Made by a program: the position numbers and the translations under genes. Shown in pieces: positions 35,437-45,434 of a DNA stretch of 64,000 nucleotides. The notes below the pieces were generated by a model. That model worked only from the letters and a program-made list of their open reading frames with translations, searched no databases and was not told where the DNA came from. The DNA lies in NCBI GenBank assembly GCA_037127255.1, contig JBANSL010000020.1, positions 58,291,598 through 58,355,597 on the forward strand. The letters run 5' to 3'. Within the stretch, counting starts at the first letter, position 1, and every line of letters starts with the position of its first letter. Origin of the DNA: Persicaria tinctoria. Lineage: Eukaryota > Streptophyta > Magnoliopsida > Caryophyllales > Polygonaceae.

Positions 35437-36381
35437 GGCCGTGTTTGAAAGCAGTTTTTGTGAGGTTTTGTTAGGTTTTTTTTTTTTTGGCAACTGATTA
35501 CGTGGTGTTTGGAAGCGTCTTCAGAGGTAGGTGTCGGAGTTTGAGTTGGAGTTTATTTTCACCAAATTCTGAAGCGGGGGGGGGGGGGGGGGGGGCAAGC
35601 TTCTGGAGGTTATCTGATCAGGTTTTTAAAATTTGTTCATTTTTGTCCTTGAATCGCTGTTGGTCACCACCCGTCTCTCGCCTTCGTCAATCCTTGCTGT
35701 TGCTCAGATTTATCACCGGATCCGGTCATCGCCTTATCCCGCTCTCGCCATCTCCGTTTCTCGTTGCTGATCAGATTGCCTCTCTCCTTATCCCGCTCTC
35801 GCTGTTCGCTGCTGGTCACCACCAGTCCCTCACCTGATTCGCCGCTCCGGGGGAAGGGAAAGCGAGTGTCGACGCCAGATGTCGTGGTGGATGAGCCTTC
35901 ATCTTCCTCCTCCGCCTCTGTCAGCGCCAGATCTGCGCGATTTCGGCCGGCTGAACTCTTCCTCCTCCCATGCTCATCTTTCGCGCTCTGCTGCTCCTTT
36001 GATTCGGTGGTGGTGTTCTCTTCGCAGAGATTCGATTGAGGGAGAGCTTACCTATAGAGTGTACACCGAGACCGACGATTGAGGGAGAGCTTACCTGGAG
36101 CGCCGTTCTTCAATTATGGTTTGTCGGGTGCGTCAGTTTGCAATTGAACCCCAAAGAAGATGAGGGTGGGTAGTGGGGGTAAATAATTAAGGGTATTTTG
36201 GTCATTTTCCTCATAAATACATCTCCTATACCTCATACCAACCAAACACCAATCAGTTTTTTTACAAGTTTATTTTCAAAATAAAACCTCCAACTCCCAC
36301 ACCTCCATAATACACAAAATAAACTCCAACCACTCAAAAATACCCAACCCCTAAAAAACCTTCAATTTGCCAAATACGCGC
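35437..36381. mobile_element. PIF/Harbinger-like MITE, 945 bp, nested
   Basis: TAA duplications (35434-35436 and 36382-36384) flank imperfect 11-bp TIRs (GGCCGTGTTTG, and GCGCGTATTTG from the right end). Removing it restores the continuity of the right arm of the host element. It contains a G homopolymer (about 35576-35596) and C/T-rich frames without a recognisable domain. Confidence 0.7.
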
Positions 36382-36408
36382 TAAAAGTGGGAGGAGAGAG
36401 ATTATATT

Positions 36409-36683
36409 CGGCTTGGCTATATGCACCGGAGACAGGTGCTATATGCACTACGAGGACGGATCATAGATCCGTCCGTTGTAATTTTTTAAAAAAATATACG
36501 GACGGATCTAAGATCCGTCCGTTATAAAAAAAATAGAAAAATTTACATAGGACGGATCCTAGATCCGTCCTATCTATATAAAAACTTTAATAATTATTGG
36601 ACAGGTGTCGTGTTGTAGATGCAATGGATCCATGATCCACGTAGTGTATATAGAACTTGTACGCGGTGTATATAGCACAATCC
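36409..36683. mobile_element. hAT-like MITE, 275 bp, with palindromic repeats
   Basis: It is flanked by the 8-bp direct repeat ATTATATT (36401-36408 and 36684-36691). Termini are inverted: left GGCTTGGCTATATGCACC, right complement GGATTGTGCTATATACACC. The interior has three near-palindromes built on GGACGGATC and GATCCGTCC (about 36451-36472, 36491-36514, 36551-36572). It is inserted in the right arm of the long-TIR element. The 8-bp duplication points to hAT. Confidence 0.78.
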
Positions 36684-36817
36684 ATTATATTTAGGGGTTT
36701 TTTTGTGTCACGTGATCTTTTTTAAATTGGTTTTATTTTGTGCCGTCAGATCTGAATCCAAGGGTGTTAAAACACACTTCTCATCTCTCACCAAATGTAC
36801 TTCTTCTCACTTGATAT

Positions 36818-37932
36818 ATAGAGGCAACAAATTAATAGAGGTCATTATCCTGCTGACATGCCAACTAGTATATATATCTTAAATATTAAAATTAATTAAG
36901 TGTGTTTAAGATTAGAGCTGTTAAAACCCGACCCGACCCGACTAATTCAACCCGAATGCTCGGAAAATTTTGGATCAAGATCCGAAATTTTTTATTCAGG
37001 ATTTTTTTGTTCCCTGAAACCCGAAAAACCGCTATTTTTCTAGGTCAAATGGGTTTTGACCCGGTTACCCGACTTATCCGGTTTGTTAAAATAAAACTTT
37101 GACCAATTAAAATGCTAGAAAATCTCAAAGTCATATTAGGGTAAGTTTTGTAATTAATATATTATAAAAAATTAATTAATATATAATTATAAATTATTTA
37201 AATTATTCACGGAGGTTTCAATTTATTAAGTTTTATAATTTCAAACACTCAATCTTTCCTTTTCAAATCAACTTTTATATTTATTTGTATTGTATTTTAC
37301 TCTATCTGATCGGTAATATTTGATTTTTTTTTACCATGTTTTTTTTAAAAGCTAAAAAACTTTATGAAATATTAAAATTTTTAATCAAAATTTTAAAATG
37401 ATTTTATAGTAATTACTAATCTGTATGAAATAATTTTAAAAAGTTAATTAAAACTTTCATTTTAGAGAGTTTTAAATTTTATTAAAAAATATTAATAGTA
37501 AAGATCAAATATTTTATATCAGAATTAGTATATAATTACAAGCACTCGAGCTTAGGATAACATCTTCTAATAACTATATGGTCCAAAAAGAACAACTTAG
37601 TAACCACCTCTTTAACTTTAACATTTTGAAGATATCGCAACTTCATCAAAATACGATTTTTGTATTAAAAAATGCAAATATTGACAAACCCAAACTTGAA
37701 TCGATTTGACCCGAAATCGGGGCAAATCCGGGTTCAAGTTAACTCGGAACTACCCGAGACCCATTTTACCCGAAATCCGTTTTATCTGAAACCACAAACG
37801 ACGTGACTCGAACTTGACCCGAATAACCCAATTAACAGGTCTACTTAAGATGCTATTTAATCGCATATGGACCATTTCATTTCCTATATTGGGTAAGGTT
37901 TGGTATTACTAAAATAAATATTGTATAAATAC
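36818..37932 (-). other. Intron 5' portion of copy B, shared with copy A
   Basis: From about 36955 the sequence aligns with 5065-5670 and 6360-6688 of copy A, including CGAAAAACCGCTATTTTTC. At about 37598 it passes straight through the single TTA that in copy A is duplicated around the 688-bp MITE. A run of CCCGACCCGACC words near 36927 is unique to this copy. Confidence 0.8.
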
Positions 37933-39432
37933 CTGGGAAAAACACCGATTCTTCTTGGTTTCCTTGATCCAAATGTGGAAGAAACCGCCCCAACAAAATG
38001 ATATTCCTTGACCTTCTTAATGCAAAACTCTCGCATAAGGTCATGCACCCGAAATTCTTCAATTTCTCCTTTAATATTTCTATTTCTGACTTGTAGAACA
38101 CAACGTCGAGCTAGGTCTTCAAGTAAGCACATTGCAACGTCTTCAAGTGTTTCATGTCTCGTCGAGCATGGTTTTAAATAAGTAGGCAGGTCAAAATAGC
38201 TCAACTCCAGCATGTCCTCCACAACTCCATAATTGTGCTTTCCTTTTCCTTTGAGAATGTACTTGGCATGTTCCTTACTGACCTCCTCCCACTGATACCA
38301 CTCTTTCTTTGTTCGCAAAACACCTGCAAGTGTGACCACTACAAGAGGTAGCCCTTCGCATTTTTCCAACATTTGTCTACCTAGCTTCTCAAATTCAGCG
38401 TTCTTCTCAATTCCTACTCGCCCCTCCATTGCGATCCTGCTAAACAATTCCCACTTTTGGTCCATCGTGAGTAGTTTTGGTTTATGAATGATGCATTTGG
38501 TATCAGCGTGCAAGGGAACTTATTCTATCCGAGTTGTGATTATAACTCTACAACCTTTATTGGAACGAGGAAGCATGGGATAAATATCATCCCAAGCTTC
38601 TGTTTCCACATGTCATCAAGATCAATCAAACATTGTTTATCCTTTAAAAAATCATGGAGTTCTCTCACCAATTCCTTGTCGCTAGATGGAATCACATCAC
38701 CCCTTTTAACCTCCTTAAATATGCGTTGGAGGACGTCAATTCTACTCCATTGTTGAGATATAGAAACAAAGGCTTTATGGGAAAACAGACTTTTAACTTG
38801 GGAATGATTATAAAGCTGGGCAGCTAAAGTGGTTTTACCTGGCCCTCCGGTTCCAACAATGGCAAGTACATTGAAATCATCTTCTAGATCAACAAGGCGC
38901 TTCGCGAGACTGCTAATGTGAACATCTATCCCCACGACAACTTCATCATCAAGGTGTATGTAGTTTTCCGCAGGTGTTGGTCGTGAGGAGCTGCTTGATC
39001 CAGTATTCTCGGAAGTTTTCATTACGCTTCCGAACGTATCAAATCTTTACCTGGCATCCTTTATTTCTTGTTGGATGGCATCTATCTCCTTAATCAACGC
39101 ACGGACCGGGTAGCAATGAGCGGTAAGGCAGGCACACTTCAAGACGCGACTCTTCCTATAATCTTGGTCTCAACATCAACAATATAGGAATCGATGACAT
39201 CCTCAGCACGAAAGACCAACTCTCGGATGTGCTGAACGAAATTGCGCAGTTGTCTATCTTCACGAGTCAGGTGGGGTTTTGCATCTGCCTTCTCTAGGAA
39301 TTGTTGCATGCATTCCAAGTCCCTCTGAAGACCTTCAACTTTGTCTTCAGCGCCATAGAGATACTCGGCCTCTGTAATGAGGGTTGAACCGATCCACTTG
39401 GCAGCACCGGCAGCGTCCGATGCATCAACCAT

Positions 39433-39673
39433 CGATGGTGTTGAGTTTGCTTTTGTGAAGGCAAAGGTGGGATTAATTGGGGTTGATCTCAGCTACAAAT
39501 TGAGTAGCTAAAGAGTTTCTTGGGTATGGATAATGGTGAGCATCGAAGCTCTTGACGTCCACCCATAGTATTTAATTAATCAAATATTGAATTGGTCTTC
39601 GGTGTGCCGTGTGGGCCACACGGTGTGGGCAAAATAGACAGGGGTCTATTTATCAATCAATATGGTGGAGAAA
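39433..39673 (-). promoter_or_regulatory. Conserved 5' flank of NLR copy B, cut by the copia insertion
   Basis: Matches 8286-8545 (copy A) and 49894-50160 (5' stub). The copia 5' LTR begins at 39674, about 240 bp upstream of ATG 39432, separating this block from its former upstream sequence, which resumes at 45067. Confidence 0.65.
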
Positions 39674-39962
39674 TATTGGGGCACATAATCGGGTACTCTT
39701 GTACACATTGTAAGGGTGTTAGTTAGGACCCTTGTAGCTAGACTAGCTTAACCTTTAGTGTGTAGTATAAATAGAGGATTAGATGCAGTTGTAAACACTT
39801 ACAAGCTCACTAACCAATGCAACAGAAAATTCCCAATTGCTCTCTTTTCCCTCCATCTCACTTCCGAGATTGAGGATTCAGTGTTGCTCAAGCTACTGCA
39901 ATCCGAGCTTGTGATCTTGCTGGTGTGTGTGTGAGAATCTGATCACTCTCATATTCTTCTCA
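39674..39962 (+). repeat. Copia 5' LTR
   Basis: 289 bp, beginning TATTGGGGCACATA and ending TTCTTCTCA. Contains a TATAAATA box (39766-39773), probably the retroelement promoter. Confidence 0.93.
39766..39773 (+). promoter_or_regulatory. TATA box in the copia 5' LTR
   Basis: TATAAATA followed by GAGG, well placed about 95 bp into the LTR; the same box is in the 3' LTR near 44865. Confidence 0.7.
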
Positions 39963-39975
39963 TGGTATCAGAGCC
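39963..39975 (+). other. Primer-binding site complementary to initiator tRNA-Met
   Basis: TGGTATCAGAGCC directly follows the 5' LTR, the standard minus-strand primer site of plant copia elements. Confidence 0.92.
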
Positions 39976-40132
39976 ACGTGATCTAACTAGGAGAGGTTAG
40001 ATTCGTTTAGCTCGCATCTTGTGTTTTTCGTTTTTGATCTCAGATCCGTTTTGCGTGATCTGTGTGGTTTGCTATTGCGATCTAGTTTTTCTGTTGCGAT
40101 TTGTTTTGTTTGCTGTGTAATCGATTGATTAT

Positions 40133-43100
40133 ATGGGTGGGAATCAAACTGAGGTTCCTGAGAATATCAGATCTGAAATTCCGAATGACAACGACACCAA
40201 TCGTCGGATTTTTGGTGCTACTCATGTCTATCCTCTCTTTTTGTCCAACTCTGACCACCCTGGGATGCAGCTACTGGCATCTCAGTTCAATGGATTGAAT
40301 TTCCATAGTTGGAAGAGAGGAGTTCGTATGGCCCTTGGCGCCAAGGTGAAGCTTGGATTCATAAATGGCGGATGTCCTAAGCCGCTGGAGATAGACGACA
40401 AGTATGACCAGTGGCTGAGGTGCGACTATATGGTCACTAGCTGGCTCATCAACTCGATGAAGCCGGAAATTGCTGAAGGTTTTATGCACGTCTTATCCGC
40501 GAAGGAACTCTGGGATGAGATCCAAGAGAGATTTGTGGAATCTAATGCACCACTGGTGTATCAGATTAAGCGACGCATCAGCGAGATGAAGCAGGACAAT
40601 TCTTCGGTTTCCGAGTACTATGGACGACTCAAGAAAGCTTGGGACGAGCTGTTGGAGCTGGAAAGCATTCCGATATGCAAGTGTGGAGGTCTGAAAGCCT
40701 GTTCATGTGGAATTCTCAAGCAACTGGTGGATAGAGAAGCTGTGAATCAACTGATGCAGTTCTTAATGGGACTCAGAGATGCGTTCGATCACATTCGTGA
40801 CAGTATCCTGGCTATGGAAACTTTACCTTCTGTAAATTGAGCATTTCACATGACATTGCAGGCTGAGAGACAGAAAGGGATCACCAGTGGTGGTCAGTCT
40901 CATGACATATTGGTTGCGGGAAGATCTTTCTCAAACAATCAAGGTGGCAAAGGATATGGTGGAAGCAGTTCAGGTTCCACTTCTGGCTTTGGAAATGCAT
41001 CTGGTTCGAATTCTACTCAAGGACGTAATCCTGATCCAAGGAAGGACTCCAGGGATTTCAAGAAGGCAAAGACATATCGGTTTTGCAACTATTGCAAAGA
41101 GAAAGGACATTTTAAGGAGACCTGTTTCAAGTTGGTGGGATTTCCGGAGTGGTACAATGGTCCTAAGGTGAAGACTGACACCAAATTTGCTGGGAATGTG
41201 CAGGAGATAGGTGATGAATCTCCATCTGCGAATGGTGAAAATAAATTTGCTGGAAATTCGGGATCAAAGAATGAATCACATTTGGTTAATGCTGTTGTTG
41301 CTCAGGTTTTGCGTGTCATGAAATGAAAAGGGATCGCTGACGGGAGTGGCTCTGAATCTGAACATCAGAGCTTCGTAAACTTTGCAGGTACCACAAATCT
41401 CTTACTTCCTCATATGGTTTTGAATTGTGCTCCCTTGAAGAGATCAACACAGGTCACCTGGATCATTGACTCCGGGGCGACAGACCATATCGTGTTTGAC
41501 AAGAGCATGTTTATAGAATTTCATGTCCTTGCCAAACCGATTGTAGTGGGGTTCCCTGATGGCATTACACAAGTGGTGAGGCACTCAGGGAAAGTGTTGC
41601 TAAATGCTAAGGTTGTGCTGAATGATGTGATGTTCATGCCTCAATTTCAGCACAATCTTCTCTCAGTTTCCAAGCTACTTGATGAAGATGGATTCGTTTT
41701 CATTTTCCACAAACATAAATGTGTTTTGCAGGCCACTTCAACTAATGAGAGCATAGCTGTGGGATACAGATCTGCTGGACTCTACAAGTTTTCAGGTTTC
41801 AGTTGTTATCCTAAAACAACTTCAAGCATCAGGCGCCTTGGGGATTCATCTATGTGTGTCTCCTCCTTTAGTTCAAATGTTGTTTCTGATAATTCAATAA
41901 GCCTCATACATGCTAGACTAGGTCATGCTTCCTTGTCTAAGCTGAAACACTGTGGCCTTGGGAAAGCTGTTTCTGTGGCCTCCCTTGAATGTGATGCTTG
42001 TCTTTTGTCTAAGATGCACAAGCTGCCTTTTTCTCCTAGTTCATCTATAGCAGAAGAGGTCTTTGATCTTGTCCACATGGACTTATGGGGCCCCTATAAA
42101 GAGGCCTCTATCTGTGGAGCAAGATACTTCCTAACTGTCCTTGATGATCATTCAAGAGGGACCTGGACCTTTCTCATACGAAGCAAAGCTCAAGTGTATG
42201 GTTTGATTGCTGGTTTTCTGAAGTTTGTCATTATTCAGTTCAACACAAAGGTGAAGATCCTTCGAACTGATAATGGTACATAGTTTGTAAACTCTAGAGT
42301 ATCAGATCTTCTGAAAATGAATGGGATCATTCATCAAAGATTTGTTCCAGGGATACCTGAGCAAAACGGGAGGGTGGAGAGAAAACATCGTCACCTCATT
42401 GAGACAACTCGGGCTCTTAGGCTATCTGCTGGTTTTCCTTTCAGATTCTGGGGTGAATGCGTTTTAGCCTCCACCTACCTGATCAATCTCTTGCCCTCTT
42501 CAGTCTTACACCAGAAAACTCCTTATGAGATTCTCTTCAGAAGGCCTCCAGACTACTCTCACCTAAGGGTGATAGGGTGCTTGTGCTATGGGTTTATTCT
42601 CAAGACCCAAAGGTCCAAGTTTGATCCCACAAGTCGACGATGTGTCTTGTTGGGATACCCACCTGGGCAGAAGGCCTACAAACTCTATGACTTAGAGTCA
42701 AGAAGGGTGTTTGTTTGCCGAGATGTTGTGTTTAAGGAAGATGTCCTTCCCTTCAAACAAACTTCTCCCCAACAGGTTACCTTGAGGTCTACAGGTTTAC
42801 CTCGAGTAACTTTTGGCAATGAGTGTGATTGTCATACTTCATCTTCCACCTCTGCAGCATTACCTGTTTCCAATGGTAATTTAGCTGCTTCTCCAGGCAC
42901 TTTGGTAGCTTCTCCCAGTGCTCAGGATTCATCTTCTTTCCAATTCAATGAAGGGATCAGTCCATCCTTGGGTAATTCCTCTCCCTCACATGCTTCAGAT
43001 AGTTTACCCTTGTCTTTTTCCTCTGAGCCTGAGGATGTCAGAGATGCCCCACGTTGAGTTGTTAGGCCAGCTCACCTACAGGATTATGTGGTTGGCACTC

Positions 43101-44764
43101 TCCCAACTCGCAGACCCACTAATTCAGTAGAGTCACTCTCAGCTGTGTTTGCTGTCATTAAGCCAGAAGAGTTGCAAGGTTACTCATCTGATTATGTTCA
43201 TTCCTTATACAATGTTCTTACAGTTGTGGAACCTACTTCCTTTGCCCAAGCTCAAAAGGATCCAGCCTGGGTAAATGCTATGTAACAAGAGCTTGATGCT
43301 CTTGAAGCCAATCACACCTGGGAATTGGTTTCTAAACCAGTAGACAAACACACCATCGGGTGTAAGTGGGTTTATAAGATAAAGTTTCGACCCAATGGTG
43401 AGGTTGAGAGATTCAAGGCTCGTTTGGTTGCCAAGGGGTATAACCAGGTAAAGAATAGAGATTATAAGGAGACGTTTTCTCCGGTTGCAAAGTTAACCAC
43501 AGTGAGGTTCTTGTTAGCTCTGGCTTCAGTCAAGCACTGGGATCTTCATCAATTGGACGTGAATAACGCTTTCTTGCATGGATTTTTGGATGAGGAAATC
43601 TATATGTCTCCTCCCCCTGGTTACACTCGGGCATCTGCAGGGCAAGTTTGCAAATTGATTCGATCCCTTTATGGCCTCAAACAGGCCAGTCGACAGTGGA
43701 ATGTCGAAATCACCAAACACCTTGTCAAGGAAGGGTTTGTTCAATCCTCCCATGACTACTCCATGTTCGTCAAGCTGAGAAATGGATTGTACACTGTGGT
43801 TCTTCTGTATGTCGACGACATGCTCATCACTGGGGATGATTCTCAGTCGGTTTCAAACATCAAACGTTCTTTGGATTCTGCCTTCACAATTAAAGATCTC
43901 GGTCTGGCCAGATACTTTCTGGGAATGGAAATCTCCCGGTCTCCTTCTGGGATTATGATTAACCAACGAAAATACGTTATGGATTTATTGTCCAATTCAG
44001 CAATGGTGAATTGCAAAACTGCTAAATTTCCTATGCAACGCAACCAGCACTTGAGCATTCATGAAGGGGAGGAGCTCTCAGATCCTGAATCATATAGGCG
44101 ACTGGTGGGACAGTTGCTCTACCTTACTCTTACTAGACCAGATATAGCGTTCACTGTTCAGCAATTAACGCAGTTCATGGCTCTTCCTCGAATGCCTCAT
44201 CTTAAAGCTGCCCTTTTCCTCCTCCGCTACTTAAAAGGCACTGTCAACTGCTCTTTGTTTTATCCCGCCTCCTCTCTGCTTTCCCTCCGGGCTTATTGTG
44301 ATGCTGATTGGGGTACTTGCAGAGATTCGAGTCGAAGCATAACGGGATACTGCGTGTTCTTAGGTGACTCATTGATCTCTTGGAAAGCCAAGAAGCAAAA
44401 GACGGTTTCCAAATCGTCCACCGAGAGTGAATATAGGAGTATGTCCTCCACAGGGAGTGAACTGATTTGGCTCACTGGTCTCCTCGCAGATTTCAATCTC
44501 CCAGTTCACACTCCTATTCCTCTGTGTTGCGACAACAAGGCAGCTCAACATCTGGCCCTAAATCCCATCTTCCACGAACGAACAAAGCATCTCCGCATCG
44601 ATTGTCATTTCATCCGAGAACTTGTTCAAGATGGTTTGGTTTCCACTGTCCATGTTCCATCTGCTTTGCAACTAGCAGATTTGCTCACCAAACCTTTAGG
44701 GGCAGACCATCATTTTCGGTTATGTTGCAAGCTGGGTCTCGTGTTCTCCCCGCGTCCACCTTGA
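40133..44764 (+). pseudogene. Copia gag-pol polyprotein gene with five nonsense codons
   Basis: One reading frame of 1544 codons runs from ATG 40133 to the stop at 44762-44764, broken only by in-frame stops at 40838, 41324, 42281, 43055 and 43283; no frameshift is seen. Gag ends in a CCHC zinc knuckle (CNYCKEKGHFKETC, about 41084). Protease: WIIDSGATDH. GAG-pre-integrase: HARLGHASLSKL. Integrase core: HMDLWGPY, DDHSRGTW, RTDNGT, EQNGRVERKHRHL. Reverse transcriptase: RLVAKGYNQ, QLDVNNAFLHG, YGLKQASRQW, LLYVDDML. RNase H: YCDADWG, SSTESEY, LCCDNKAA. All catalytic motifs are recognisable. It cannot make its polyprotein and would need proteins in trans. Confidence 0.93.
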
Positions 44765-44772
44765 GGGGAGGG
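44761..44772 (+). other. Polypurine tract before the 3' LTR
   Basis: GAGGGGAGGG immediately precedes the 3' LTR, the plus-strand primer site. Confidence 0.85.
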
Positions 44773-45061
44773 TATTGGGGCACATAACCGGGTACTCTTG
44801 TACACATTGTAAGGGTGTTAGTTAGGACCCTTGTAGCTAGACTAGCTTAACCTTTAGTGTGTAGTATAAATAGAGGATTAGATGCAGTTGTAAACACTTA
44901 CAAGCTCACTAACCAATGCAATAGAAAATTCCCAATTGCTCTCTTTTCCCTCCATCTCACTTCCGAGATTGAGGATTCAGTGTTGCTCAAGCTATTGCAA
45001 TCCGAGCTTGTGATTTTGCTGGTGTGTGTGTGAGAATCTGATCACTCTCAGATTCTTCTCA
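44773..45061 (+). repeat. Copia 3' LTR
   Basis: 289 bp, five substitutions from the 5' LTR and no indels. Confidence 0.93.
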
Positions 45062-45066
45062 AGAAA

Positions 45067-45434
45067 TAAGACTAGCTTATATCATATGGCATTATGGGCT
45101 ATCGCTAGACGTGGGTATGCTGAAAATGGAGTGTGGATATGTGATTCACCGGCTTTAACAGTGCACTAGCTATAACAGCTCGAAACACCGCAAGCACATA
45201 TGCCCCTTTTTTTAAGAATTACAAAAGGAAAGATAACCTGAAAAGCATCCATCCTTGAGAATCCTATAAAGGTCAGTAGGTCACATATCATATATACGGA
45301 GTATAGTATAGACCAATTAAAGCCATGTAAGGGTATAATAATTTCTGCACTCGATCACTCAAACCCATTCAAATATTCAATCATATTGATCCCAAATAAC
45401 AAATGCACAAATCATACCACATATTGGTGATGGA
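45067..45434. other. Former upstream DNA of copy B
   Basis: This resumes after the copia insertion; no gene. A TACGGAGTA word occurs at about 45296-45304, a motif also seen at 18010 and beside the tRNA-like repeats at 53767 and 54689. Confidence 0.4.

Larger units (their letters stand above)
34685..36817. mobile_element. Long-TIR (foldback-type) DNA element with two nested MITEs
   Basis: Outer arms 34685-34817 and 36684-36817 are nearly identical inverted repeats. Ignoring two later insertions (36409-36683 and 35437-36381), the right arm continues through 36408-36382 and 35433-35370 to match 34817-34915, so each arm was about 230 bp. The interior (34916-35370) has no convincing gene; it repeats GGGGGAGGACT and AAATCGAAAGTCGATGG words. 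No target duplication was found beside the outer ends, so the superfamily is open; long arms fit a MULE-type or foldback element. Confidence 0.75.
24094..39432 (-). pseudogene. CNL resistance gene copy B, disrupted, with a 12.7-kb intron
   Basis: Exon 1 spans 39432-37933 and exon 2 spans 25236-24094; donor and acceptor dinucleotides are intact. Exon 1 has MVDASDAAGAAKW and RAEDVIDSYI, then loses frame near 39145, has an in-frame TAA at 39049-39047, P-loop GTGGPGKTTL, kinase 2 CLIDLDDMW, a one-base deletion near 38604, and a 32-codon in-frame loss around 38165 that removes RNBS-D. VHDLMREF survives. Exon 2 has a 4-base deletion near 24630 that splits its LRRs. The intron has been expanded by a Mutator-like element (25911-34041) and a nested TIR element (34685-36817); the remaining intron aligns with that of copy A. 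It cannot give a full receptor. Confidence 0.9.
39669..45066 (+). mobile_element. Full-length Ty1/copia retrotransposon, 5388 bp, with 5-bp TSD
   Basis: Element 39674-45061 with LTRs of 289 bp each and target duplication AGAAA (39669-39673 and 45062-45066). Order: 5' LTR, primer-binding site, gag, protease, integrase, reverse transcriptase, RNase H, polypurine tract, 3' LTR, as in copia elements. The LTRs differ at 5 of 289 sites, four of them C/T, so insertion is fairly recent (about 0.7-1.2 million years if 7e-9 to 1.3e-8 substitutions per site per year applies). LTR ends are TA...CA instead of TG...CA in both copies. Confidence 0.95.
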
